A stretch of 64,000 nt of DNA. Source: Sphingomonas japonica. Lineage in GTDB: Bacteria > Pseudomonadota > Alphaproteobacteria > Sphingomonadales > Sphingomonadaceae. Below, piece after piece: positions 1 through 8,155 of this stretch; the first letter of the stretch is position 1; each line of letters begins with the position of its first letter. The position numbers and the translations under genes are program-made. Under the pieces are notes generated by a model. That model worked only from the letters and a program-made list of their open reading frames with translations, was not told where the DNA came from and made no database searches. Where the stretch lies: the NCBI RefSeq assembly GCF_006346325.1, contig NZ_VDYR01000001.1, positions 248,001 through 312,000 on the forward strand, read 5' to 3'.

Positions 1-2
1 GT

Positions 3-59
3 GGCGTCTCCGACATCTACCGCGTCCGGCAGTACCTCGATGCCCAGCGGGGAGGCTGA
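3..59 (+). CDS. C-terminal tail of an upstream gene, possibly the RES antitoxin (partial)
   Basis: An open frame entering from the left edge ends at the TGA at 57-59 and reads GVSDIYRVRQYLDAQRGG. A Shine-Dalgarno-like GGGGAGG lies at its very end, just before the RES gene. RES toxins are normally preceded by, and often overlap, an antitoxin gene, so position and overlap suggest that role. Only 18 residues are visible and no family can be named. It could also be a chance open frame. Confidence 0.3.
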   Translation, partial: GVSDIYRVRQYLDAQRGG

Positions 60-753
60 GTTCGCAAGGGTCGACATCGCGATCGACCTGTTCCGCCTAA
101 TCCCGTCGCGGTTCCCGCCCGTGGAAGTCTATAACGGGATCGTCGCCAACGACAGGGTCGATGAGCTGGCGGAGGTCGAGACGCGCACGAACCCGCGGCT
201 GCGGTCGGAGAGCCGGTTGCTGCAGGCTGCGGGAGGCCCGCGTCCACCGCAGTTGCAAAACTGGAACCTCGCCCCTTTCAAGTACCTTAATCCTGAGGGA
301 AGCCGCTTTTTCGGGCCGGCGAGGCCGGCGCTTGAGATGGCGGAGGACAGGCAGACCGCTCTCGCCGTCTCGGTCGAGAGGCGGCAGCGCTTCCTCGCGC
401 GGACGGGTGAACCGCCGATCGGACTCGACATGCGTATGCTGAAGACGCCGGTCTGCGGGCAGTTCCTCGACCTGCGCCATGTACCTGCCGACGCGAGCCA
501 TGATGACCGGCGCCGGATCGGCGACAGGATCGCTGACGGTGTCGACGGCATACTCTACCGGCCGCCGGAGCGTCCGAGCGCAATGTGCGTCGCCGTCCTG
601 CGCGGCGAGACGCTGGGCCACTCAATCCAGACCGTGCACTACCGCTTCGTCTGGAACGGCTCGTGCGTCGACACGCTCTATGCGTTCGACGGAGAAGGGA
701 GGGAGATTCCGGCCGATATCCTCGGCTCCGTCGTGGACGCGCTGGCCGCTTAG
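40..753 (+). CDS. RES-domain protein, NAD+ phosphorylase-type toxin
   Basis: RES-domain toxins degrade cellular NAD+ and are held in check by a cognate antitoxin. Here the N-terminal segment LFRLIPSRFPPVEVY is followed by a glutamate-rich stretch and TNPRL, then a core with the sRFFGP-type motif, a run of conserved glutamates and a C-terminal HYRFVW strand. This order is typical of the family, and about 238 residues is a usual length. The start is uncertain: ATG at 40 is chosen, but the frame is open to a GTG at position 1 and could begin outside the window. If 40 is right, it overlaps the end of the upstream frame by 20 bases. The call rests on motif recognition, and the NAD-degrading activity is inferred from the family. 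Confidence 0.68.
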   Translation: MPSGEAEFARVDIAIDLFRLIPSRFPPVEVYNGIVANDRVDELAEVETRTNPRLRSESRLLQAAGGPRPPQLQNWNLAPFKYLNPEGSRFFGPARPALEMAEDRQTALAVSVERRQRFLARTGEPPIGLDMRMLKTPVCGQFLDLRHVPADASHDDRRRIGDRIADGVDGILYRPPERPSAMCVAVLRGETLGHSIQTVHYRFVWNGSCVDTLYAFDGEGREIPADILGSVVDALAA

Positions 754-1183
754 CCGATCGGTCGCGACGGTGGTCATCCCGACAACGCAACGGTCTCGCG
801 GCGGGGCCAGTGCCGAGGCGTTCCTCGCGGCGCCCGATAGGGAGATCGGGACCGAACCGGTCGCGCCCTGACTACAGCACCCCCTGCACGCGTGCGCGAT
901 CGAGAAGGGGCTCGTTCCGAGGAAAGCCATGCCCGAGACCCTCCTGAACTCGGCGCAGATCGACGCGCGAGCGAGCAATCGCCCTAGTGAAGGGGGCCAG
1001 GACTAGGGCAGGCCGTCACCTGAAAGGCCAAGCCTGCGGAAGCGCGCTTGGAGGGCATCCGTCCCGCATGGTATCCGTCGCGACCAAGCCGGTCGACACT
1101 GGCACCAACCGCCAGGACGTCACGTATGCATCCAGCCAGAGTGAACGCAACCCCAGTTCAAATCGAATGCCGGGAGGTGTCCA
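754..1183. other. Intergenic stretch without a recognised gene
   Basis: About 430 bases separate the RES gene from the dGTPase. A 25-codon frame with an acceptable ribosome site starts at ATG 929, but its product resembles nothing I know, and longer frames here have composition typical of chance frames in GC-rich DNA. The only feature I trust is the GGGAGG at 1172-1177 that serves the next gene. The stretch may hold remnants of deleted genes, as the neighbouring loci are decayed. Confidence 0.5.
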
Positions 1184-2530
1184 TTGTCCTGGCTTGACCG
1201 GCGCGAGGGATGGAGCCCTCAGGCTGAGGACGCGCGCGACGAGGCGGCGGTCGACTACGCGCGGGTCATCCATTCCGCCTCGTTCCGGCGGCTGCAGGGC
1301 AAGACGCAGATCCTTAACCTTGGCGATGGCGACTTCTACCGCACGCGGTTGACCCACTCGATCGAGGTCGCCCAGATCGCCGGCGGCATCGCGCGGCAGC
1401 TCCAAAAGGATTTCCCCGAGCATTCCGCGCAGCCCTCGATCCCCGACCTGAGCCTGATCCAGGCGATCGGCGCGACACACGATCTCGGACACCCACCCTT
1501 CGGCCACGGCGGCGAGGTCGCCCTCAACTACTGCATGCGCGACGCGGGCGGGTTTGAGGGGAACGGCCAGACGCTGCGCATAGTCGCTAGGCTGGAACGC
1601 TTCTCCACCGACGCCGGCGCGAACCTGACCCGTCGCACGCTCCTCGGCGTGCTCAAGTATCCCGCCGCCTTCTCGGTCGTCGCCAGCACCGATCAGGACA
1701 TGAAGCCACGGCTGGCCACCGGCACCACCGCCGTGCACTTGATCGACCGGAAGGCGTCGAAGCCGCCGAAGTGCTATCTCGACGCCGAGGCCGACGTCGT
1801 CGACTGGATGCTCAGGACGCTGGGCGATGCGGACCGAGATCGCTTCGTCCGCTGGAAGGCCGTCGACGGCGGGCACGGCAAGACGCTCCACAAGTCGTTC
1901 GACTGCACGATCATGGACGTCGCCGACGACATCGCGTTCGGCGTGCACGACCTCGAGGACGCGCTCGCGCTGAGGCTGATGGACGAGAGGGACATCTGCG
2001 CCCTGGTGCCCGAGGAGGACTGCGCCTGCTTCCTCGACGGGCTGAAGGAGCGCTATCCGCAGGAGTTCGCGAACAACGTGTACGAAGGATTTGTCCAGGC
2101 GCTCTGCGGCGAGCCCGGGCGCCGCAAGCGGTTCGTAAACCGCATGGTCCACCACCTCATCACGCACTGCCGCATCGAGACCGATGATGCCTTCGTGGAA
2201 CCGCTGCTGCGCTATGGCGTGGCGCTGCCGGCGCCGCAGCGCCGGTTTCTCGACGCCCTTAAGACCGCCGTCGCCAAGCGCGTGATCAAGAGCGCGTCGG
2301 TTCAGCATCTCGAATTCAAGGGCCAGAACATGGTGGTGGCCGTGTTCGAGGCGCTGTCCTCCGATCCGAAGTCGCTGCTGCCCGAGTCGACGCTGGAGCG
2401 TTATCTCGCCTCCAGCGACCCGGTCCGGGTCATCTGCGACCATATCGCCGGCATGACCGACGCTTTCCTGCTGAAGACCTACGAGCGGCTGTTTAGCCCG
2501 CGGATGGGCTCGGTGTTCGACCGCATCTGA
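1184..2530 (+). CDS. dgt: Deoxyguanosinetriphosphate triphosphohydrolase (dGTPase, HD superfamily)
   Basis: Hydrolyses dGTP (and often other dNTPs) to the nucleoside plus tripolyphosphate in the cytoplasm. The 448-residue protein opens with the family's FRRLQGKTQ segment (about residues 34-42). It has the metal-binding HD set: His58 in RLTHSIEV, His99-Asp100 in ATHDLGHPPFGH, and the later DVADDIAFGVHD segment with the distal Asp. GNGQTLRI is the family's substrate-site motif. The start is a TTG at 1184 with GGGAGG seven bases upstream. No ATG closer to the conserved N-terminus would keep the full domain. Bacterial dGTPases can restrict phages by depleting dNTPs, so its place beside toxin and nuclease genes hints at defence, but a housekeeping role is equally possible. 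Confidence 0.9.
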   Translation: MSWLDRREGWSPQAEDARDEAAVDYARVIHSASFRRLQGKTQILNLGDGDFYRTRLTHSIEVAQIAGGIARQLQKDFPEHSAQPSIPDLSLIQAIGATHDLGHPPFGHGGEVALNYCMRDAGGFEGNGQTLRIVARLERFSTDAGANLTRRTLLGVLKYPAAFSVVASTDQDMKPRLATGTTAVHLIDRKASKPPKCYLDAEADVVDWMLRTLGDADRDRFVRWKAVDGGHGKTLHKSFDCTIMDVADDIAFGVHDLEDALALRLMDERDICALVPEEDCACFLDGLKERYPQEFANNVYEGFVQALCGEPGRRKRFVNRMVHHLITHCRIETDDAFVEPLLRYGVALPAPQRRFLDALKTAVAKRVIKSASVQHLEFKGQNMVVAVFEALSSDPKSLLPESTLERYLASSDPVRVICDHIAGMTDAFLLKTYERLFSPRMGSVFDRI

Positions 2531-2676
2531 TCGCGCTAGACACGGCGCGGCATGGCGGCCAACGCGCACGGGTCGGCAAAACGGCACGAACCAGGGGGGC
2601 GAAGGCCGCACCACTGAAGGATCGGGGAGATGTTCGACCAAGCGCGACGGATGCGCCGAGGACAATGCGACCCCAT

Positions 2677-3036
2677 ATGTCCGTCATGGACACACTCAAG
2701 GTATGGCACGACGGCGCGTGCCCGCTGTGCCGGACGGAGATCGCGGCGATGCGACGCCTCGACGCACGCGGCGCGATACGCTTCGTGGACGCCGCGACCG
2801 CGGAGTAGAGCGACTGCCCGATCACAGGCGTGAATTCCTGACTCGATTCCACGCCATGGAGAACGGCGAGCTGCTGTCCGGCGCCGCTGCGTTCGCGGCC
2901 ATGTGGCGGGCCATACCACTCTTGCGGCCGCTCAGGCTGCTCGCGCGCCGTCCGATCGTGCTCGCGATCCTCGAGCGTGCCTACATCCGCTTCCTGAAGC
3001 TGCGGCGGGGCCTACGGCGCCTCGCCGCAAGGCGTC
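2677..3036 (+). pseudogene. Broken DCC-family (DUF393) thiol-disulfide oxidoreductase-like gene
   Basis: The DCC family is a small thioredoxin-like group marked by a DGACPLC motif near the N-terminus. The frame from ATG 2677 gives WHDGACPLCRTEIAAM and runs to FVDAATAE, then hits a TAG at 2806-2808. The family sequence goes on as SDCPIT in the same frame, then jumps to another frame where REFLTRFHAMENGELLSG, AAFAAMWRAIP and ILERAYIRFLKLRRG match the rest of the domain. There is therefore one nonsense codon and one frameshift near 2825. Both halves are otherwise well preserved, so inactivation looks recent, or one lesion could be a sequence error. It is followed at once by another decayed gene. 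Confidence 0.75.
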
Positions 3037-3042
3037 GCCGGC

Positions 3043-3534
3043 ATGAGGCCGGTACCGGATCCCGCCGGCCCCGGACAGGAGAGCGTCTGGAGCTACCCGC
3101 GTCCGGCCATCGCGCAGGCCACAGGCGCGCGCATCGTGACCGAGCATCGAGGTCGCGTCGTCGCTGGCACCCGCCGCGCGGTCCAGACGCTCGAGACCAG
3201 CCATTCGCCGAGTTACTACATCCCCCCTGCCGACATCGCGCCCGACGTGCTTCGCCGTGCCGACGGCAGCTCCTTCTGCGAGTGGAAGGGCGCGGCGATA
3301 TCCTGGGACGTCGTCGTGCGCGGCGTCGTGCTGCCCCGCGTGGGCTGGAGCTAACCGAAACCGACCGCGCCGTTCGCGGTGCTGCGCGACCACGTCGCGT
3401 TCTATGACGCGCCGTTCGACCGCTGCAGCGTGGACGGCGAGACGGTGGTACCGCAACCGGGCGAGTTCTACGGCGGCTGGATCACCTCGAAGGTGGCGGG
3501 TCCGTTCAAAGGGATTCCGGGAAGCCGCGGCTGA
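3043..3534 (+). pseudogene. DUF427 protein gene interrupted by one in-frame stop
   Basis: DUF427 proteins are small beta-tandem proteins of unknown biochemical role. The first part carries SVWSYPRPAIAQATGARI, TLETSHSPSYYIPPADI and FCEWKGAAISWDV, all classic for the family. At 3352-3354 a TAA replaces the conserved tyrosine codon in a W-S-Y-P motif. Translation in the same frame then continues with PFAVLRDHVAFYD, the VDGETVVPQPGEFYGGWIT block and GPFKGIPGSRG to TGA at 3532-3534. A single base change (TAC or TAT to TAA) therefore splits an otherwise intact gene of about 164 codons. A 103-residue truncated product could be made. With the DCC remnant just upstream, this is the second damaged gene in a row. 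Confidence 0.8.
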
Positions 3535-3677
3535 TGAACGCGTGATCGACGCGGTCGGACTGGCGGCGCGGCGCTTGCCGAAGTTCGCACTCGATTGGAC
3601 GAACCGCTTTCCGGCCCCGGCCAGCGGGCGAGGACGCGAACACCGTTTCTCAACCGGCCGCGCGTATCCCTGCGGTC

Positions 3678-4205
3678 GTGAACGCGCTGACACCGATCGT
3701 CGCGGCGACACCGCCATCGCATCTGGACGCGGCGTGCGTGCGGCTCAACCAGTGGCGTGGCCAGATGGTCGAGAACTTCGCACGCTCGGAGCAGGCCGTG
3801 ACGGAGACGCTCGCGCTGCTCAACGACACCGCCCCGCAGGGCAGGGGAGTGAAACTCCCGCACCTGGTCGGCCAGCGATACGGTCGCCTGATCGCGTTGC
3901 TCTCGTCGGATGCGACGCCGTCCGGGCACACCAAGGTGTCGCTCGCCGCGCTGCAGAAGTTTCGCGAGCACGACGCATTGCGTACCATGCTCTGCCACGG
4001 CGTGACCAAGGCCGCAGTGGACCGCGGCGGCGAATGGGTAGCGCTGATGACGCTCACCAGCTTCAAGGCCAACGCGGTGACGATCGACCGCATGACCCTG
4101 CTCGAAGCCGAGGGAGGTGCACTCCTCGGCCAAGTCGTCGACTACCGCAGACGAGTCTGCGCCGCGCTCGGGCAGGTCCGCCGCGAGGCGAGGGTGCCGA
4201 AGTAG
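3678..4205 (+). CDS. Conserved-looking hypothetical protein, 175 residues
   Basis: I do not recognise a named domain. The product is soluble and mostly helical, with no signal peptide or membrane segment. A segment near residues 25-75 (LNQWRGQMVENFARSEQAV, then RGVKLPHLVGQRYGRL) looks like a real conserved core, and I have the impression that similar proteins occur in other sphingomonads. The chosen start is GTG 3678; an alternative lies downstream near ATG 3765. The gene ends one base before the end of the convergent nuclease-helicase gene. It may be part of the same mobile defence cargo, but nothing in the sequence proves a functional link. Confidence 0.6.
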   Translation: MNALTPIVAATPPSHLDAACVRLNQWRGQMVENFARSEQAVTETLALLNDTAPQGRGVKLPHLVGQRYGRLIALLSSDATPSGHTKVSLAALQKFREHDALRTMLCHGVTKAAVDRGGEWVALMTLTSFKANAVTIDRMTLLEAEGGALLGQVVDYRRRVCAALGQVRREARVPK

Positions 4206-4206
4206 C

Positions 4207-7200
4207 TCACAGCGCGGCCGCCCGCTGCGCATCAGCGAAGCTCCGTGCCCAGCATAGGCCGTTGACGAGCTCCATCTGTGCGATCGTGTTGCACGGTATC
4301 TCGAGCAGCCGCGGGTTGGCGTAGATCACGGCCAGGCAGCGGGCGCGGCTGATCGCCACATTCAGGCGGTTGCGGCTGTAGAGGAAGTCGATGTTGCGCG
4401 GCAGGTCCTCGCCGCTCGACGTCGCCATCGAGACCAGCACGACAGCCGCCTCCTGACCCTGGAACTTGTCGACGGTGCCAACCCGCGCGCCGTCCGGCAG
4501 CGCGCGCTTCAGCAGCTCGACCTGCATGTTGTAGGGGCTGACGACGAGGATGTCGTCGACGCCGATCCGCCGCTCCTGACCGTGCCGGTCGCGCCACATG
4601 CCGCCAAGCAGGGCGCGATACGTCCGGTCCAGCCGCTCGGCCTCGGGGCGCGAGCGCTGCGTGCAGCCGACGCTCGCCACGTCCACGAAGCGCAGGCCGG
4701 CAGTGGCGATCGCCTCGGGGTCTGCCGCCGGATCGACGAGCACGGCCTGCACCTCCATGCCCGGCGCGGAGCGCAGTCGACCCTCGTAGATGGCGGCGGA
4801 CACGAAAGCGCAGAGGTCCGGGTGCATGCGCCGGGTCTCGGCGAGAAACACGCCGCGGTCGGCCGGGACGGTGGGCTGATCCTCGAGGATGTGCAGGAGC
4901 GCCGACACCCCGCTGCCACCCGGATGCGTGCCCTGAATCGGCTGCGCGAGCTGCATCTGGTCGCCGATCAGGACGATGTTGCGCGCCGCCACGCCCATCG
5001 CGACGACGTTGGCCAACCCGACCTGTCCCGCCTCGTCGACGAAGAGATAATCGAAGGCGCGGTCGTGCTCCTCGCGCGCGAACAGCCAGGCCGTCCCCGC
5101 GACCAGCTGGTGCCCCGTCGTCACGGCCTTGTTGTCGAAGGTCTCCTGGATCCACCGGCCGGTGCCGAGGATCTGGTGCTCGTAGCTGTTCTTCTTGATG
5201 CCGCTGAACGCCAGACCGTTGGCGGCGGCGAGCGCCTCGACCTCACCGAGCAGCTGGTTGATCGCCTTGTGGCCGTTCGACGCGATGCCGACCCGCTTGC
5301 CCTCGGCGAGCAGCGCCACGATTGCGTGCGAGGCCGTGTAGGTCTTCCCCGCGCCCGGCGGCCCCTGGATCAGCAGATGGCTGTCGCGCAGCGCCAGCAG
5401 CGCCGCGATGGTCGACGCGAGATCCTGGCCATCCACCACCGGCGCGCCCGGCGCATGGCCCTCGATCGACGGCTTGTCGCGGCGCAGGATCGACAGCACC
5501 GCGGCATAGCGGCCGAGATCGCCGTCGCGGATGGATTCAGCGAACCGGTACACGGCGGCGCGCAGGGGCTTGTCGCCGACCGGTCCGGACGGGATCAGCG
5601 CGGTGCCGTCGACGATGGCGCTGCGGCTGGGCCCGAGCTTGAGCTCGATGATCAGCCCGTCCTCGTCGATCGCGACGACGTCGCCGGCAGGCTCCAACGT
5701 GCCGGCGCGCTTCGGGCTGTCACCGATCTTCAGCTTGAAGTCCTGCGCCGGGAACCGGAACGTGTGGATGAGGGACCGCTTCTCGGGACGGGGCGGCACG
5801 TCGGGATGGGCGGTGAGGCCGGCTAGGCATTCCGCGTCCTCAAGCAATTCGGCATGCGGCAGGTCCTGGCGCGAGAAAACCGACCACCAGCCGGGCTTGC
5901 TCTCGCGGCGGTGGAACTCGAGCAGGTCCACGAGCAGCCGCCGCCATCCCTCGGTGGCGTGGTCGCCCGCGAGCAGCGCGGCGGACATCGCCGCCACCCT
6001 CTCCTCCGCCTCGGTGCGGTCCTCGGCGGCGCCCCGCGCGTCGTCCTCGGGCGCCCAGACGCTCCACGGCGCGTCCGGCACCCTCATGCCGACGAGCCAG
6101 TCGCGGCAGCTGAGCGTCGAACTGCAGTCCACGCGGTTGTACTCGCCGATGTCGGCCAGCAGCTGGTCGCCGCCGATTCGCCGCCAGCGCTCGTAGATCA
6201 CGATGCTGTCGCCGGCGTTGGTCACCTCGCCGCCGCGGGCCGCGCCGAGGTAGAACTTCTCCATGTTCTTGATCGAGTAGGCCGGCTCCGACGTTCGGAT
6301 CGCCTCGCGCACGACGCGGTAGAGGTCGACCAGCCGATGCTGGCGCAGGAAGTCGTCGACCGCGCCCTCGCGCGTCCCGTGGAGCATCGCGAGCCGCTTG
6401 AGCGCGGTCTCCTCGTAGGATGCGTAGTGGTAGATGTGGGCGCCCGGAAAACGCTGAATGCGATCGACCATGAAGTCGACGGCGCGCTGGAAGGCCACCT
6501 TCTCCCCCTCTCGGTCATGCGCCCAAAACTCGTGGAAGCGCTCCTCGCCACCGTCGACCGTGACGATGCCGAACAGATACTCGAGGCCGCCCTCGAACAG
6601 CGGGTCGCCCTCCATGTCGAAGAACATGTCGCCCGCGTCGGGTTTCGGCAGCCGGGCCAGGCCACGGCCCGGCTCGGCATCGAGCAGCTCGACGACGCGC
6701 TCCCCGGTCGCGCGCTGGTGGGCCTGGAGACGGGCCTGCTCGCGCAGCCGCGTCAGTGGCTCGGACCGCACACCGTCGACGCGCGCGTCCATCGGCATCG
6801 CGGCGAGCGCGATCAGGTCGGGGACGCCGGCGGCGCGGAGCGCGTCCGCCTGTCCACGGGTCATGCCGGCGACCAGGCTGAGGTGGCTGGCCGCGTCCCA
6901 TTCCGCCTTGCACGCCTCCGCCCAGCGGCAAAACAAGCAGTGCCCGCAGGGTGTGCCGGCCGAGACCCCGACCGCCGCGCCGGCGAAGCCGAGGAACCGC
7001 TGCTGGGCGAAGCGGAAGTAGTGGAGCACGGCGTCCACCCGGACGCTCGCGACGGTGCCGTCACCCAGCACGACGTGCATCGTCTCGGGCGCGACCCCCT
7101 GCTCACGCTCGAGGATGTCGCAGTACACGCACATCTGCAGAATGTGCTTCGGCTTGGCCGAGCGGGCGAGCTTGGTGTCGGCGACCTCGTATGCGTGATC

Positions 7201-7572
7201 GCCGAGCCTGGAGGGCCGATCGACCTTCAGCAGGAAGTCGGAGTATCCGAGCCAGGGCATGTCGAGGAACGCGCCCTGGTAGATCACGTCCGCGCCATCA
7301 CGAAGCGCCGCCCGCGTGCGCTCGGCGCGGCCCTCAATCCCGCCCTCGCCGTCGATCTCGACGACCGTCCGGCCCTCGGCACGGAGCCGCGCGAGATAGG
7401 CGCGCTCGTGCTCCATCCCCTTCTCCTGCAGCAGCCTGGCCTGCTCCCCGTCGGGCGCCAGCTCGACCGGGTGGTCGAGCTGACGGAGGTCGAGCGCGGT
7501 CGCGTGCGTGCAACCCATGAAGTTCACTAGATCGCTTGCCGAGAATAGCGTGGTCCCGTCGAGCCGCTGCAT
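4207..7572 (-). CDS. TM0106-type RecB-like nuclease fused to RNase H-like and UPF1-like helicase domains
   Basis: A 1121-residue multidomain DNA/RNA-processing enzyme. Residues 1-225 form a RecB/Cas4-like nuclease with Asp112, the D132-x-K134 pair in VADTK, and the QMCVY motif (146-150). Cys21, 209, 212, 215 and 221 could hold an Fe-S cluster as in Cas4 and Dna2. Residues about 310-490 look like an RNase H-fold exonuclease (FFDMEGDP with D319/E321; later D416 and D482). From about 700 on is an SF1 helicase of the UPF1/Dna2 type: Walker A GPPGAGKT (737-744), DEAG box (846-849), GDQMQL, and VDKFQGQE near the end. The start is ATG 7572 because AGGAGG precedes it; the longer upstream frame is low-complexity. 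It lies 100 bases downstream of the ubiquitin-like genes on the same strand. Confidence 0.85.
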   Translation of the reverse strand: MQRLDGTTLFSASDLVNFMGCTHATALDLRQLDHPVELAPDGEQARLLQEKGMEHERAYLARLRAEGRTVVEIDGEGGIEGRAERTRAALRDGADVIYQGAFLDMPWLGYSDFLLKVDRPSRLGDHAYEVADTKLARSAKPKHILQMCVYCDILEREQGVAPETMHVVLGDGTVASVRVDAVLHYFRFAQQRFLGFAGAAVGVSAGTPCGHCLFCRWAEACKAEWDAASHLSLVAGMTRGQADALRAAGVPDLIALAAMPMDARVDGVRSEPLTRLREQARLQAHQRATGERVVELLDAEPGRGLARLPKPDAGDMFFDMEGDPLFEGGLEYLFGIVTVDGGEERFHEFWAHDREGEKVAFQRAVDFMVDRIQRFPGAHIYHYASYEETALKRLAMLHGTREGAVDDFLRQHRLVDLYRVVREAIRTSEPAYSIKNMEKFYLGAARGGEVTNAGDSIVIYERWRRIGGDQLLADIGEYNRVDCSSTLSCRDWLVGMRVPDAPWSVWAPEDDARGAAEDRTEAEERVAAMSAALLAGDHATEGWRRLLVDLLEFHRRESKPGWWSVFSRQDLPHAELLEDAECLAGLTAHPDVPPRPEKRSLIHTFRFPAQDFKLKIGDSPKRAGTLEPAGDVVAIDEDGLIIELKLGPSRSAIVDGTALIPSGPVGDKPLRAAVYRFAESIRDGDLGRYAAVLSILRRDKPSIEGHAPGAPVVDGQDLASTIAALLALRDSHLLIQGPPGAGKTYTASHAIVALLAEGKRVGIASNGHKAINQLLGEVEALAAANGLAFSGIKKNSYEHQILGTGRWIQETFDNKAVTTGHQLVAGTAWLFAREEHDRAFDYLFVDEAGQVGLANVVAMGVAARNIVLIGDQMQLAQPIQGTHPGGSGVSALLHILEDQPTVPADRGVFLAETRRMHPDLCAFVSAAIYEGRLRSAPGMEVQAVLVDPAADPEAIATAGLRFVDVASVGCTQRSRPEAERLDRTYRALLGGMWRDRHGQERRIGVDDILVVSPYNMQVELLKRALPDGARVGTVDKFQGQEAAVVLVSMATSSGEDLPRNIDFLYSRNRLNVAISRARCLAVIYANPRLLEIPCNTIAQMELVNGLCWARSFADAQRAAAL

Positions 7573-7672
7573 GTTCTTCCTCCTGTTGACGCCGACGACA
7601 GGCCCCCCCCGGCCGTTCGCACCGTTCATACTAGCCCGGATGGCCGTGCCGCCAAGCGAAAGCCTCCATCTG

Positions 7673-8155
7673 TCAGTCCCTTGGCCACAGCGCCGACAGC
7701 CACCGCCGCGCGGCGGCGAACGCTCCTGACGCCCCGTCCTTGGGCGTCGAAACCTCGCCGGCGGCCGGCATCTGCCCGGCCGGCACCGTCGCGGGCTCAG
7801 CCGCCCCGACCTCGTGCGCTTCATGCGACTCGCGCCGTCGTCGGTCGCGGCGGCGCCCCGCGGCGACCTCCTCCTCGGACCAGTCGGAGGCCCAGCGCAC
7901 CCGCCCGCGGTCGACCACGTAGTGCGACCGGCACGGCAGGCTCCAACTGCCCACGGACGGCCACACCGAGATGTCCTCGCCATCGTAGGTGAAGTGCCAG
8001 TCGAGCGGCGTCAGCGGCAGCGACACCTCCTCGCCGCAGCCGCACGCGCACAGGTGGAGCATGGAGCGATGCTCCAGCGAGACATAGAAGAAGCCGGGCT
8101 CGAGTGGCTCCGGCATCTCCTCGACGAAGCGCGGCTCGAGCCGGGCGACGCTCAC
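7673..8155 (-). CDS. DUF6527 family protein of a ubiquitin-like operon
   Basis: A 160-residue protein whose first 95 residues match the DUF6527 pattern: LEPGFFYVSLEHR, then HLCACGCGEEVSLPL, PSVGSWSLPCRSHYVV and VRWASDW. Cys36, Cys38, Cys40, Cys75 and His78 form a plausible zinc site. Residues 95-160 are a charged, low-complexity tail ending in AAARRWLSALWP. DUF6527 genes travel with ThiF-type E1 and ubiquitin-like genes in bacteria, but the molecular role is not settled. The start is a GTG whose bases overlap the E1 stop (GTGA), so translation is probably coupled. It is the third gene of the unit that begins at 9985. Confidence 0.8.
   Translation of the reverse strand: MSVARLEPRFVEEMPEPLEPGFFYVSLEHRSMLHLCACGCGEEVSLPLTPLDWHFTYDGEDISVWPSVGSWSLPCRSHYVVDRGRVRWASDWSEEEVAAGRRRDRRRRESHEAHEVGAAEPATVPAGQMPAAGEVSTPKDGASGAFAAARRWLSALWPRD

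Noticed and set aside
1016..2665. Long minus-strand frame opposite the dGTPase
   Set aside because: Composition typical of antisense frames in GC-rich DNA, no motifs and no ribosome site, while the plus strand encodes a complete dGTPase.
4582..7530. Long plus-strand frames opposite the nuclease-helicase gene
   Set aside because: Mirror frames of a gene with clear catalytic motifs; their products are Arg/Val/Asp-rich without domains.
4207..7572. Cas4 or other CRISPR component
   Set aside because: The N-terminal nuclease is Cas4-like, but fusion to RNase H-like and helicase domains and the absence of repeats or cas genes mark a TM0106-type protein.
7572..7983. Upstream extension of the nuclease-helicase frame
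   Set aside because: Overlaps DUF6527 and encodes Arg/Gly/Pro-rich sequence; ATG 7572 has an AGGAGG site.
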